Below the pieces are notes generated by a model that made no database searches, had not been told where the DNA came from, and worked only from the letters and a program-made list of their open reading frames with translations. DNA of 64,000 bases from an uncultured Oscillospiraceae bacterium (lineage in GTDB: Bacteria; Bacillota; Clostridia; Oscillospirales; Oscillospiraceae). The position numbers were made by a program, and so were the translations under genes. The stretch covers positions 43,859 to 107,858 of the forward strand of contig CANQMO010000005.1 of NCBI GenBank assembly GCA_947624985.1. The letters are read 5' to 3'. The stretch's first letter is position 1. Every line of letters begins with the position of its first letter. Of the stretch, positions 25,160 through 34,942 are shown piece by piece.

Positions 25160-26835
25160 GCTATATGGACGTCTACTGCCGCTGGAGCGAAGTGGTCACG
25201 GATGAGGAGCTGTCTACGGAGCTTGCCTCCATCGCCGGGGATGAGAGCGCCATTGAGGACCGGTTCTACCGGGAACTGGAGTTTGGCACCGGCGGTCTGC
25301 GGGGCGTGCTGGGCGCCGGGACGAACCGGATGAATATCCACACCGTCTCCAAGGCCACCCAGGGTTACAGCAACTATCTGAAAGCGCATTTTGACGCGCC
25401 GTCCGTGGCCATCGGCTATGACAGCCGTATCCACTCGGACCTGTTCTCCCGGACGGCGGCGGAGGTATTTGCCGCCAACGGCATTCGGGTGCATATCTAT
25501 CCGAAGCTCATGCCCACGCCGGCCCTGTCCTTCGCGGTGCGCCGCCTGGGTTGCAGCGGCGGTATCGTGGTGACGGCCAGCCACAACCCCTCCAAGTACA
25601 ACGGCTACAAAGTCTACGGCGCGGACGGCTGCCAGATCACCACGGAGGCCGCCAAGGCCATCCAGGGAGAGATCGACGGCACGGACCCCTTCACAGACGT
25701 GAAGCGGCTGGACTTTGAAAAGGCGCTGGCGGAGGGGACCGTCAGCTATATCGGCGAGGACGTGGCGACCGACTATCTGCGGGCCGTAGGCACGGCGTCC
25801 GTGCTGCCGGCGGAGACGCCCCGGGACGCCGCCATCGTCTATACGCCGCTGAACGGCGCCGGTATCTCCTGTGTGCCCCGGTGCCTTGCCGAGCACGGCT
25901 TTACCAATATCACCATCCCCACGGAGCAGGGCACGCCGGACGGGAATTTCCCCACCTGCCCCTATCCCAACCCGGAGATCCGGGAGGCGCTGGAGGTGGG
26001 TCTCGCCTGGGCGGAGCGCACCGGCGCGGATCTGCTGCTGGCCACCGACCCGGACTGCGACCGGGTGGGCACGGCGGTAAAGACGCCCCAGGGCTACCGG
26101 CTCATAACCGGCAACGAGATGGGCGTGCTGCTTCTTGACTTTATCTGCAAAATGCGCCTCGCCGCCGGGACCATGCCCGCCGGGCCCGTGGCGGTCAAGA
26201 CCATCGTCACCACCCCGATGGCCCGGCGCGTGGCGGACCATTACGGCGTGGAGCTCCGGGACGTTCTGACCGGATTCAAGTACATCGGCGAGCAGATCGG
26301 CCTTTTGGAGAAGAAGGGCGAGGACAGCCGGTATATCTTCGGCTTTGAGGAGAGCTACGGTTATCTGAGCGGCAGCTTCGTCCGGGACAAAGACGCGGTG
26401 AACGCCTCGCTCATCATCTGCGAGATGTTTGCCTGGTACAAGTCCCAGGGCCTCTCTCTGGCAGATGTGCTGGAGGAGCTTTACGCCGCCTACGGCTGCT
26501 TTGAGAGCAGGCTGGAATCCTTCGTTTTTGAGGGCTCCGCCGGTTTCGATAAAATGCAGAGCCTGATGACGGACCTGCGCACCGCGCCTCCGGCGGAGGT
26601 GGCCGGGCACAGGCTGGAGCGGTCCGTGGATTATCTGGACGGCGCCGCCACGGGGCTGCCCGCCGCCAATGTGCTGCGGTTTTTCCTGTCCGGCGGCAAT
26701 GAGATCGCGGTGCGTCCGTCCGGTACGGAGCCGAAGCTGAAGGTCTATGTGACCGCGGTGGGGAAGGACCGGGCGGAGGCCCGCGCCACCGCCGAGGCAC
26801 TGAGCGGGTATTTCGCGCGGTGGGCCAGGAGTTGA
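25156..26835 (+). CDS. Alpha-D-phosphohexomutase (phosphomannomutase/phosphoglucomutase)
   Basis: A 559-residue mutase that interconverts hexose 6- and 1-phosphates. Catalytic serine is in TASHNPSKYNGYK, metal-binding loop is DPDCDRVG, sugar-specificity loop is FGFEESYGYL, and the phosphate-binding loop is RPSGTEPKLKVY. Length and sequence fit the long PgcA-type enzymes of Firmicutes, which accept glucose and mannose phosphates. In this locus it provides mannose 1-phosphate for ManC and glucose 1-phosphate for RfbF, so it may serve both nucleotide-sugar branches. It starts inside the stop of the preceding glycosyltransferase gene (ATGA). Confidence 0.93.
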   Translation: MSYMDVYCRWSEVVTDEELSTELASIAGDESAIEDRFYRELEFGTGGLRGVLGAGTNRMNIHTVSKATQGYSNYLKAHFDAPSVAIGYDSRIHSDLFSRTAAEVFAANGIRVHIYPKLMPTPALSFAVRRLGCSGGIVVTASHNPSKYNGYKVYGADGCQITTEAAKAIQGEIDGTDPFTDVKRLDFEKALAEGTVSYIGEDVATDYLRAVGTASVLPAETPRDAAIVYTPLNGAGISCVPRCLAEHGFTNITIPTEQGTPDGNFPTCPYPNPEIREALEVGLAWAERTGADLLLATDPDCDRVGTAVKTPQGYRLITGNEMGVLLLDFICKMRLAAGTMPAGPVAVKTIVTTPMARRVADHYGVELRDVLTGFKYIGEQIGLLEKKGEDSRYIFGFEESYGYLSGSFVRDKDAVNASLIICEMFAWYKSQGLSLADVLEELYAAYGCFESRLESFVFEGSAGFDKMQSLMTDLRTAPPAEVAGHRLERSVDYLDGAATGLPAANVLRFFLSGGNEIAVRPSGTEPKLKVYVTAVGKDRAEARATAEALSGYFARWARS

Positions 26836-27950
26836 AGGTCGCGCTGGAATTGCAGCCGTGCTGCGGCAGGCGCTCCGGTATCGGCATATACACCTATGAG
26901 CTGGCCAGACGTCTGAAGGACACGGAGGACATGTCCTTTTGCGGGAACCTCTTCAACTTTCTCGGCCGCAACGACAACAGCGCCGCCCTGGCGGGTATCT
27001 CCATGCCCCTGCGGGAGAGCCGCGCGTTCCCTTACGGGGTCTACCGGCGGATATGGAACATCGTGCCGGTCCCGTACCAGAGCCTGTTTCCGGGAGAGGC
27101 GGACCTGAGCGTCTTTTTCAACTACATCGTCCCGCCCCGGGTGAGCGGAAAGGTGATCACGTCGGTCTACGACATGACATACCTGCGCTGCCCGGAGACC
27201 ATGGAGGCGAGGAACCGCCGCCGGCTCCAGGCCGGGATGGAATACAGCGTGGAGCGCGGCGACCGTATCGTGACCATCTCCGCCTTCTCCCAGCGGGAGA
27301 TCACGGAGCTTCTGGGCATACCGGCCGGGAAGATCGACGTGATCCCGCCGGCGCCGTCCCTGAGCGCGCAGGCGGCTGACTACGGGGCCGTCGCGGCGCG
27401 CTACGGGATCAAAAAGCCCTATATCCTCTATGTGGGCACCATCGAGCCCCGCAAGAACCTGCAAAGGCTCATACAGGCCTTCACGCTGCTGAAAAAGGAG
27501 CAGGGGATCGCCCATCAACTCGTGCTGGCGGGTGGCAAGGGCTGGGCCAACGACGCCATCTATGCGGAGGCGGACGGGGCGGAAGACGTGGTATTCACCG
27601 GCTATATCACGGAGAGCGAGAAATACGCGCTGTATCAAAACGCTTCGGTGTTCGTGTTCCCGTCTCTGTATGAGGGCTTCGGTATCCCGCCTCTGGAGGC
27701 CATGAGCTTTGACTGTCCCGTCGTCTGCGCCGACGCGGCGTCCCTGCCGGAGGTAGTGGGCGACGCGGCGGAGATGGTCAGAGCGCTGGACGTGACCGAT
27801 ATCGCCCGCGGCATATGGCGCGTGCTGTCCGATGAGGACTATGCCCGGCAGCTGGTGCGGCGGGGACAGGAGCAGAAAAAGAAATTTACTTGGACCGCGG
27901 CGGCGGAAAAGCTGACGGACGTCTGCCGGACGGTCCTGAGGGGATCATGA
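26820..27950 (+). CDS. Glycosyltransferase family 4 (GT-B)
   Basis: A GT4 enzyme of up to 376 residues: N-terminal LELQPCCGRRSGIGIYTYEL, donor domain YILYVGTIEPRKNLQRLIQA and the motif YEGFGIPPLEAMSFDCPVVC with both conserved glutamates. Start is uncertain: the GTG at 26820 gives a 15-base overlap with the mutase gene, while the TTG at 26832 overlaps the mutase stop as TTGA and matches the usual MKVALELQP beginning, but CAGGAG abuts it too closely. It is likely a mannosyl- or rhamnosyltransferase given its neighbours. Confidence 0.87.
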   Translation: MGQELKVALELQPCCGRRSGIGIYTYELARRLKDTEDMSFCGNLFNFLGRNDNSAALAGISMPLRESRAFPYGVYRRIWNIVPVPYQSLFPGEADLSVFFNYIVPPRVSGKVITSVYDMTYLRCPETMEARNRRRLQAGMEYSVERGDRIVTISAFSQREITELLGIPAGKIDVIPPAPSLSAQAADYGAVAARYGIKKPYILYVGTIEPRKNLQRLIQAFTLLKKEQGIAHQLVLAGGKGWANDAIYAEADGAEDVVFTGYITESEKYALYQNASVFVFPSLYEGFGIPPLEAMSFDCPVVCADAASLPEVVGDAAEMVRALDVTDIARGIWRVLSDEDYARQLVRRGQEQKKKFTWTAAAEKLTDVCRTVLRGS

Positions 27951-28906
27951 CATTTGTACCGCTTAGGCTGAAGCCGTGCTACAAAGACTATCTCTGGGGC
28001 GGAAAACGGCTGAAAAAGGAATTCAATAAAACCGACGCGCCGCCGGTCACGGCGGAGAGCTGGGAGCTGTCCTGTCACCCCGACGGGCCTTCTCTTGTGG
28101 ACGGCGGGCCCTACGACGGCAGCGACATCGCCTCGCTGGGCGCGCTGGATCACGACGGTTTTCTGGGGAAGAACTGCCCGACGGAGGCGTTCCCCATACT
28201 CGTCAAGCTCATCGACGCTTCCCGGGACCTGTCCATTCAGGTCCATCCCTCCGACCTGACCGCCCGTGCCGGCGAACACGGAAAGGCCGAGATGTGGTAC
28301 ATCGTGGACTGCAAGCCCAAGGCGTTTTTGTATCTGGGCTTTTCCCGGCGGGTGACGCCGGAGGAGTTCATCCGCCGCGCCAAAGACGGCACGGTCTGCA
28401 AGATCCTCAACCAGGTGCCCGTGTCCCGGGGGGACGTATTCAGCATACGGCCCGGTACCATCCACGCCATCGGCGCGGGCATTCTGATCGCGGAGGTGCA
28501 GCAGAGCTCCAACACCACCTTCCGGGTATACGATTACCACCGGCTGGACGCTGACGGCAGACCCAGGCCGCTGCACCTGGAGCGGGCGTCGGAGGTGGTC
28601 AGCTATGAGCCCATCGTACCCATGGAATGCCGGGCCAACAGCAGCGTGACCTTTCCCGGCTTCACCATGGCGGAGATGTTTTCCTGCGAGTATTTCCGGG
28701 CATACCGGATGGACGTGGAGAGCCGGGTGCGGCTTTCCTGCGACGGGCAGTCCTTCCAGCACCTTCTTTGTGTGGAGGGCTCCGGCTCCATCCGGACCGG
28801 CGCAGATACATACCCCTTCCGGCGGGGAGATTCCTATTTTCTCCCGGCGGCGATGGGGGATTATGAGATAGAGGGGCAGTGCCGGATGCTGCTGTCCCGG
28901 ATATGA
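27947..28906 (+). CDS. manA: Mannose-6-phosphate isomerase, class I
   Basis: A 319-residue zinc enzyme that converts fructose 6-phosphate to mannose 6-phosphate, the entry into GDP-mannose synthesis. It shows the cupin core with metal ligands in LSIQVHPSD and IRPGTIHAIGAG, plus LWGGKRL near the N-terminus as in Firmicute ManA. I start at the ATG at 27947, behind GAGGGGA and overlapping the previous stop as ATGA; the longer in-frame extension lies inside the glycosyltransferase gene. It belongs to the ManA-ManC-Gmd-Rmd set. Confidence 0.93.
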   Translation: MTFVPLRLKPCYKDYLWGGKRLKKEFNKTDAPPVTAESWELSCHPDGPSLVDGGPYDGSDIASLGALDHDGFLGKNCPTEAFPILVKLIDASRDLSIQVHPSDLTARAGEHGKAEMWYIVDCKPKAFLYLGFSRRVTPEEFIRRAKDGTVCKILNQVPVSRGDVFSIRPGTIHAIGAGILIAEVQQSSNTTFRVYDYHRLDADGRPRPLHLERASEVVSYEPIVPMECRANSSVTFPGFTMAEMFSCEYFRAYRMDVESRVRLSCDGQSFQHLLCVEGSGSIRTGADTYPFRRGDSYFLPAAMGDYEIEGQCRMLLSRI

Positions 28907-28919
28907 AAGGAAGATCGAA

Positions 28920-29990
28920 GTGAAAAAAACGGCTCTCATCATGGCCGGCGGCCGGGGCGAGCGCTTCTGGCCCAGAAGCCGGCGGGATATGCCCAAGCAG
29001 TTCCTCTCCCTGACGGACGACGGCAAGACCATGATCCAGCAGACGGTGGAGCGTATTTTGCCGCTGGTGGATATGGAGGACATCTATATCTCCACCAACC
29101 GGGATTACAAGCCCCTTGTCCGCCAGCAGCTGCCGGACGTGCCGGAAGAGAATATCCTCTGCGAGCCGGTGGGCCGCAACACGGCTCCCTGTATCGGGCT
29201 GGGGGCTGTGCATGTGACGAGAAAATACGGCGACGCGGTGATGATCGTTCTGCCGTCCGACCACCTTATCAAGTACACCTCCATTTTCGTCAACACCCTC
29301 TCCGACGCGTGCGACGTGGCGGAGCAGGGGAAGAACCTCGTGACGCTGGGGATCACGCCGGATGGGCCGGAGACCGGCTATGGCTATATCAAGTTCCGCC
29401 CGGAGGCCTCCGTGGGCCGGGCCTTGGCCGTGGAGCGGTTCGTGGAGAAGCCGGACCGGGAGACGGCGAAGGAATACCTGGCCTCGGAGCAGTACCTTTG
29501 GAACAGCGGTATGTTCATCTGGAAGGCGTCCTCTATCCTGGACAATATCCGCCAGCTTCTGCCGGATACCTACGCCGGTCTTGAGCGGATCGGACAGGCC
29601 ATCGGCACGGACCGGCAGGAGGAAGTGCTGGAGAAGGAGTTCGAGGCTTTCAAGTCCGAGTCCATCGATTACGGCGTTATGGAAAAGGCGAAGGATATCT
29701 ATATCCTCTCTGGCTCCTTCGGCTGGGACGACGTGGGCTCCTGGCTGGCGGTGGAGCGGCTAAAAAGCTCCAACGAGTTCGGCAATGTGGTCAACGGCAA
29801 CGTGGTCGCCGTGGGGACCAAAAACTCCATCATCCAGGGCGAGGACAAGCTCATCGCTCTGGTGGGCGTGGAGAACATGATCGTCGTGGACACCCGTGAC
29901 GCCCTTCTCATCTGCGATAAGGACCACGCGGGGGACATCAAGAAGGTGCTGGAAAATCTGCGGATATGCAACCGCACGGAGTATCTATAA
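28920..29990 (+). CDS. manC: Mannose-1-phosphate guanylyltransferase
   Basis: A 356-residue enzyme making GDP-mannose from mannose 1-phosphate and GTP. The pyrophosphorylase signature is MAGGRGERFWPRSRRDMPKQ, with VEKPD for sugar binding later. It is the short form without a fused isomerase domain, consistent with the separate manA directly upstream. It starts at GTG behind AAAGGAAG. Product flows to Gmd, encoded next, and may also serve as mannosyl donor. Confidence 0.94.
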   Translation: MKKTALIMAGGRGERFWPRSRRDMPKQFLSLTDDGKTMIQQTVERILPLVDMEDIYISTNRDYKPLVRQQLPDVPEENILCEPVGRNTAPCIGLGAVHVTRKYGDAVMIVLPSDHLIKYTSIFVNTLSDACDVAEQGKNLVTLGITPDGPETGYGYIKFRPEASVGRALAVERFVEKPDRETAKEYLASEQYLWNSGMFIWKASSILDNIRQLLPDTYAGLERIGQAIGTDRQEEVLEKEFEAFKSESIDYGVMEKAKDIYILSGSFGWDDVGSWLAVERLKSSNEFGNVVNGNVVAVGTKNSIIQGEDKLIALVGVENMIVVDTRDALLICDKDHAGDIKKVLENLRICNRTEYL

Positions 29991-30008
29991 AGAAAGGGAA
30001 CGGATGAC

Positions 30009-31049
30009 ATGAAAAGAGCGCTTATTACGGGGATCACGGGCCAGGACGGGTCCTACCTTGCGGAGCTTCTGCTGGAGAAGGGATATGAAGTACACGGCAT
30101 GACGCGGCGGGCGTCTCTCCCCAATACGGAGCGGATCGCCCATATCCTGGACCGCGTGACGCTCCACGACGGCGATCTGAGCGATTCCAGCAGCATTATC
30201 CGTATCCTTGGCATGGTGCGGCCGGACGAGGTATACAATCTGGCGGCCCAGAGCCATGTGCAGGTCAGCTTTGACGTGCCGGAGTATTCCGGGGACGTGG
30301 ACGCGCTGGGCGTGCTGCGGATGCTGGAGGGGATCCGTATCCTGGGCATGGAAAAGACCTGCCGGTTTTATCAGGCTTCCACCTCCGAGCTTTACGGCAA
30401 GGTGGAGGAGATACCCCAGAAGGAGACGACCCCGTTCCACCCATACAGCCCCTACGCCGTGGCCAAGCAGTTCGGCTTCTGGACGGTGAAGGAATACCGG
30501 GAGGCCTACGGCATGTTCGCCGTCAACGGGATCCTGTTCAACCATGAGTCCGAGCGCCGGGGGGAGACCTTCGTGACCCGGAAGATCACCCGCGCGGCGG
30601 GCCGTATCGCCTGCGGATCGCAGGACCGGCTGGAGCTTGGGAACCTGGACAGCCGGCGGGATTGGGGCTATGCCAAAGACTATGTGGAGTGCATGTGGCT
30701 CATGCTCCAGCACGACGTGCCGGAGGACTTCGTCATCGCCACCGGCGTGCAGCATACGGTCCGGGAATTCACCACGCTGGCCTTCGCCCATGACGGCATT
30801 GAACTGGAGTGGCAGGGCCATGGCGTAGAGGAGAAGGGTATCGACAAGGCTACCGGCAGGGTGGTGGTATCCGTCAATCCGGCCTGGTTCCGGCCTACGG
30901 ATGTGGACAACCTTCTGGGCGACCCTACCAAGGCGAGGACCGTTCTTGGCTGGGACCCCCAAAAGACGAGCTACGAACAGCTTTGCGCCATCATGGCCGA
31001 GCATGACCTGAAGCTCGCCAAAAAGGAAAAGGCGGTGGTGCTGTCATGA
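30009..31049 (+). CDS. gmd: GDP-mannose 4,6-dehydratase
   Basis: A 346-residue extended short-chain dehydrogenase converting GDP-D-mannose to GDP-4-keto-6-deoxy-D-mannose. Cofactor motif [19 protein letters not shown], catalytic YAVAK in [15 protein letters not shown], and [20 protein letters not shown] are family hallmarks; STSELYG contributes the catalytic Ser/Thr and Glu. It overlaps rmd by four bases, showing tight coupling of the two steps. Confidence 0.96.
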   Translation: MKRALITGITGQDGSYLAELLLEKGYEVHGMTRRASLPNTERIAHILDRVTLHDGDLSDSSSIIRILGMVRPDEVYNLAAQSHVQVSFDVPEYSGDVDALGVLRMLEGIRILGMEKTCRFYQASTSELYGKVEEIPQKETTPFHPYSPYAVAKQFGFWTVKEYREAYGMFAVNGILFNHESERRGETFVTRKITRAAGRIACGSQDRLELGNLDSRRDWGYAKDYVECMWLMLQHDVPEDFVIATGVQHTVREFTTLAFAHDGIELEWQGHGVEEKGIDKATGRVVVSVNPAWFRPTDVDNLLGDPTKARTVLGWDPQKTSYEQLCAIMAEHDLKLAKKEKAVVLS

Positions 31050-31960
31050 AAGCACTGGTAACGGGCAGCAAGGGATTCGTCGGCGGCTATCTGCGCAAAG
31101 AGCTTGAGGCCAACGGCTACGACGTGGTGGGGCTCGATCTGCAAGCCGGGGAGAAGACGCTGCAGGTGGACCTGCTGGACCCGTCCGGACTCACGGAGAT
31201 CATCCGCTCTCAGGCGCCGGACGTGATCATCCATCTGGCGGGCCAGGCGGACGTGGCCCGGTCCTGGACCATCCCCCAAAAGACCATGGAGATCAATCTC
31301 ATCGCGGCCATCAACCTGATGGAGGCGGTGCGCGCCGCCGCGCCGGAAGCGCGGCTGGTGATCATCGGCTCCTCCGACCAGTACGGCGATCTGGGCGCGG
31401 CGGGGCGCAGCGTCAGCGAGAGCATGGAGACGAAGCCGCGGACCCCCTATGCCGTATCCAAGAAGGCCCAGGAGGAGATGGCGCAGATATACGCCGGGGT
31501 GTACGGGCTGCACATCTGCATGACCCGCTCGTTCAACCACGCCGGCGCCGGCCAGCGGCCCGGGTTCCTGATCCCCGATCTTGCCTCCGGTATCGTGAAG
31601 GTGGAGCGGGGCCAGGCGACCTGTCTGCGCGTGGGGAACATGACGTCGAAGCGGGACTTCACCCATGTGAAGGACGTGGTGCGGGCCTACCGCCTGATCG
31701 CGGAGAAGGGGCGCCCCGGCGAGGTGTACAATGTCGGCTCCGGCACGGTCCACAGCGCGCAGGAGATACTGGACGGCCTTTGCGCCATGGCTAACTGCCC
31801 CATCCCGGTGGAGCAGGACCCGGCCAAAATGCGCCCCAGCGACACGCCTGTGATCTGCTGTGACCACAGCAAGCTGACGGCCCACACCGGCTGGGAGCCG
31901 TCGATCACCCTGGACGAGATGCTGCGGGATACGCTGGAATACTGGCGGGGCAGAGAGTAA
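31046..31960 (+). CDS. rmd: GDP-6-deoxy-D-lyxo-4-hexulose reductase (GDP-D-rhamnose synthase)
   Basis: A 304-residue short-chain reductase: [20 protein letters not shown] cofactor loop, [21 protein letters not shown] and the YAVSK catalytic pair. Size and sequence fit Rmd, which reduces the Gmd product to GDP-D-rhamnose, better than GDP-fucose synthase, which would need epimerase residues I do not see. It therefore predicts D-rhamnose in the polymer. The alternative, RfbE/Fcl-like chemistry to another 6-deoxyhexose, is less likely. Confidence 0.85.
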   Translation: MKALVTGSKGFVGGYLRKELEANGYDVVGLDLQAGEKTLQVDLLDPSGLTEIIRSQAPDVIIHLAGQADVARSWTIPQKTMEINLIAAINLMEAVRAAAPEARLVIIGSSDQYGDLGAAGRSVSESMETKPRTPYAVSKKAQEEMAQIYAGVYGLHICMTRSFNHAGAGQRPGFLIPDLASGIVKVERGQATCLRVGNMTSKRDFTHVKDVVRAYRLIAEKGRPGEVYNVGSGTVHSAQEILDGLCAMANCPIPVEQDPAKMRPSDTPVICCDHSKLTAHTGWEPSITLDEMLRDTLEYWRGRE

Positions 31961-31985
31961 GCGGGCACGAAAGGAGAGCGGTCAG

Positions 31986-32483
31986 ATGGAGCGGACCATG
32001 ACAGGACCCGGCACCAGCGAACGGCTGTATCAGCTGCTGGAGGAGCGGGTGAAGGCGCAGGGCGAGACGCTGCCGTGCACCATGGACGCTCTGCGGGTGT
32101 ACGCCTCCGAGGGCAGGAAGGAGCTTGACTATCTGAAGCTGATGGAGCTGGATAACCGCAGCTTTTTTGATGTTTGCTACTGCCTCGCCTTCAACATCTA
32201 TCCGCCCGCCCATTATCTTGAACAGTGGAAAAACGACATAGAGACGCTGCCGAAGGAGGAGTTCCAGCGCCGGTTCCTCATCGGTTTTTCCCGTCTGCCC
32301 CTGTACGGGCAGTGGCATGTGCGGCTGCGCAACTGCTTCTGCCTGTCGCCGGAGGATATGAACGGGTTTTCCGGGAAGCTGTACGCCTGGCTGTACGATC
32401 ATTTTCACGGCCCGTACCTGCGCTTGCCCGAATCGGTCCGCCATTTCCTGAAATGGGTCGCGGGACCTGTCTTCAAACACTGA
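31986..32483 (+). CDS. Hypothetical protein, weakly DUF4214-like
   Basis: A 165-residue soluble protein preceded by GAAAGGAGAGCGG. The middle (LDNRSFFDVCYCLAFNIYPP, then HYLEQWKNDIETLPKEEFQR and FLIGFSRLPLY) resembles the helical pattern of DUF4214, a module often found at the ends of bacterial glycosyltransferases, but the match is loose. No signal peptide or membrane segment. It lies between rmd and the 802-residue glycosyltransferase, 13 bases before the latter, so it may assist glycan assembly. Function unknown. Confidence 0.6.
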   Translation: MERTMTGPGTSERLYQLLEERVKAQGETLPCTMDALRVYASEGRKELDYLKLMELDNRSFFDVCYCLAFNIYPPAHYLEQWKNDIETLPKEEFQRRFLIGFSRLPLYGQWHVRLRNCFCLSPEDMNGFSGKLYAWLYDHFHGPYLRLPESVRHFLKWVAGPVFKH

Positions 32484-32496
32484 TGGGGGCCGGCCG

Positions 32497-34905
32497 ATGA
32501 AGATGATCTATATAGATATAACCGGCATGCTCGAGTATCCGCACATGACCGGCATCCAGCGTGTTTTGAGCGAAGTGGCGACCCGCATGATCGAGTTGCA
32601 GCGGTCCCGCAGCTTTGAAGTCGTGCTGCTCCGCCATGAGGGGGACATGGTATTCACCGTCTGCGACAGCGATCTTTTTGCCGCGTATTTCAGACACTCC
32701 CTCGGCGACAAGATGAACTGCGTCACGGACCGGACGCTGACCGTGGATCAGCTTGCGCCCAGTTCGTTCTGGCTGGACATGGACGCTGTCTGGAACGATA
32801 TGCTCCCGCGGAACCTGCTGTATCCGGAGCTTGCCGGGAGGAACATACAGATCGGCGTATATGTGTACGACGTGATCGTGTTTTCTCATCCGCAGTTTTG
32901 CTCTGAGGACAATTATCTGCGCTTTCCGGCGTATATGGGCGCGGTATTCGACTGGGCCGACTACATTTTTACGGAGGCGGCGTTCACCCGCGACCAGATC
33001 CGGCAGCTGGCGGAGGACGTGGGCTGCACCCGGGATATACGGTATGTCATCGCCACGCCCGGGGCGGATTTTTCCGAGCGCTCCGGGGAAAACGCTGACG
33101 AGACCGTGCGCCGGATCGTGGAGCGGGGAAAAGTGCTTCTGACGGTGAGCACGCTGGAAGCCCGAAAAAACCATAAAGTGCTGCTGGACGCCTTTGACGC
33201 CGGTCTGTGCGAGATGGGCTACCAGATGGTGTTCGTCGGGCGAAAGGGCTGGAAGGTGGAGGACCTGATGGCCCGTATCGAAGCCCATCCTGAGAACGGA
33301 AAGAGCCTGTTCCACCTACAGGGGCTTGACGACGACGCGCTTCACTATCTTTATAAAAACGCCACGTTCGTGCTGTTTTCCAGCTATATCGAGGGCTATG
33401 GCCTTGCGACGGTGGAGGCATTGCAGTACGGCGTGCCGACGATCCTGTCCGACGTGCCCATCATGCGGGAGGTCGGCGGGGAGCGCTGTGACTATTTCGG
33501 GCCGGACGCGCCGGAGCAGCTGGTGGACATCATCCGCGGCTATGAGGCGGACCCCGCCCGGTACGCGGCCAGGCGGGAGGCGCTGAAAGGCTATCGGGCG
33601 CCCGCCTGGGACGACTGTGTGGGGACCATGCTGGACGCTATCCTGGCTTTTCGCGCGCCGGAGACGAAACAGCACACGATAGAGCAGATCGTCTATCTGA
33701 GCGCCCGGGAGGAGGCGCTGCTTTCCACGCTGGCCTATGTGGAAGGACGCATGCCCTTCATCAGGAAGGTGCTGGTCCTGTGCCCGAAGGCCATGGCGGC
33801 TTCCCTGGGGGAGACATACCGGGGCGGGCTGGAAATGACCTGTATCGACGACGACACGCTTTTGCAGGGCAGGCCCCTGCCGGAGGACCACGGCGCCAGA
33901 AACTTCCTTCTGCGGTGTCTTGCCATGTACCGGCCGGAATTGGACGGCGAGTTCATCATGAGCGACGACGATTACCGCCCCATGCGGCAGGTGGACCAGG
34001 ACTTTTTCATTCGTGGCGGGCGGTATCAGGCCTTTTATTTCTACGACATCGGCCGCTGGCGGGACAATGTGATGAAGCCCACCTCCTACGACATGCAGAT
34101 GAGCCGGACCGACGCCTTTTTGAAGGCAAACGGCTATCCCGAGCTGCAATACGCGGCCCATATGCCCCAGGTCATCTGCAAGCAGTGGTATCAGGATCTG
34201 CTGCGGGAGCATCCGGGGCTGGAGAACATGGGCTGCGACGAGTGGTCGACTTACTTCAACTATGCGGTGAAGCGGCATCCCGAATCCTTTGACGTGCGTC
34301 CGTATGTGGCGCTGTCCTGGCCTGAACGGCCCGCAAGCTGGAATATGACCGTTTATCCGCCGGAGTATGTCTTTGAAAACTTCTATGCCTTTTTGTATGA
34401 GCCGGGCGGTCCCTTTGCCGGGATGTGCACCGAGTACACCGGCAGCCGGGAAGAGGACGGCGCCAAAGCGCTGTACGGGCGCGCCCTAGCAAAGGAGAAC
34501 ATGCGCCGGGAAAGGTGCTGGCGGGCCTTTGAGGATGACTACAGCGCGCAAAACGGTCAAATGCCCGGATTCATTTTCTGCTATGGCGGCCAGACGGCGC
34601 CGGGCTTTGTGAATCTCCCGGAGGAGATGGAGATGCTGGAGGGCAAAGCGTACAACCTGCCCGTCGTCATTCTGGAACGGGACGCGCAGGGGACCTGGCG
34701 CCCCGGCGGCAGGGGTCTCCGGCTCGCCTTTCGGTGGGACGGCGCCGAGCGGGCTGAGGATATCGGACAGACGGATCAGGGCCGCGCCGTCATCAGGGCG
34801 CTGGCGCCCACCGCTATGGAGGCGGCGTATTTTGAGCTGTATTACGCGCTGGACGGGGGCGAACCGACCCTCGCCGGTCAGGTGCTCGTTAAACTAAGCA
34901 GATAA
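32497..34905 (+). CDS. Two-domain glycan transferase: N-terminal GT4 plus C-terminal DDD-containing domain
   Basis: An 802-residue soluble protein. Residues 1 to about 390 are a GT4: MIYIDITGMLEYPHMTGIQR, LLTVSTLEARKNHKVLLDAF and the donor motif IEGYGLATVEALQYGVPTIL. Residues 390-700 are a second domain with IRKVLVLCP, FIMSDDDYRP (Asp490-492), YAAHMPQVICKQW (His555) and DEWSTYFNYAV. This order of DDD, HMP and an acidic-aromatic block resembles Stealth-type sugar-phosphate transferases, though I cannot confirm the family. The last 100 residues look beta-rich. The protein may add a sugar and then a second sugar or sugar phosphate. Confidence 0.7.
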   Translation: MKMIYIDITGMLEYPHMTGIQRVLSEVATRMIELQRSRSFEVVLLRHEGDMVFTVCDSDLFAAYFRHSLGDKMNCVTDRTLTVDQLAPSSFWLDMDAVWNDMLPRNLLYPELAGRNIQIGVYVYDVIVFSHPQFCSEDNYLRFPAYMGAVFDWADYIFTEAAFTRDQIRQLAEDVGCTRDIRYVIATPGADFSERSGENADETVRRIVERGKVLLTVSTLEARKNHKVLLDAFDAGLCEMGYQMVFVGRKGWKVEDLMARIEAHPENGKSLFHLQGLDDDALHYLYKNATFVLFSSYIEGYGLATVEALQYGVPTILSDVPIMREVGGERCDYFGPDAPEQLVDIIRGYEADPARYAARREALKGYRAPAWDDCVGTMLDAILAFRAPETKQHTIEQIVYLSAREEALLSTLAYVEGRMPFIRKVLVLCPKAMAASLGETYRGGLEMTCIDDDTLLQGRPLPEDHGARNFLLRCLAMYRPELDGEFIMSDDDYRPMRQVDQDFFIRGGRYQAFYFYDIGRWRDNVMKPTSYDMQMSRTDAFLKANGYPELQYAAHMPQVICKQWYQDLLREHPGLENMGCDEWSTYFNYAVKRHPESFDVRPYVALSWPERPASWNMTVYPPEYVFENFYAFLYEPGGPFAGMCTEYTGSREEDGAKALYGRALAKENMRRERCWRAFEDDYSAQNGQMPGFIFCYGGQTAPGFVNLPEEMEMLEGKAYNLPVVILERDAQGTWRPGGRGLRLAFRWDGAERAEDIGQTDQGRAVIRALAPTAMEAAYFELYYALDGGEPTLAGQVLVKLSR

Positions 34906-34942
34906 AAGTACAGACAATCATCTTATATGGGAGAGCAGGAAC

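Noticed and set aside
31046..31960. GDP-L-fucose synthase instead of Rmd
   Set aside because: The length and the SSDQYG/YAVSK pattern fit Rmd, and the extra Cys/His epimerase residues of fucose synthase are not evident. The possibility is not fully excluded.
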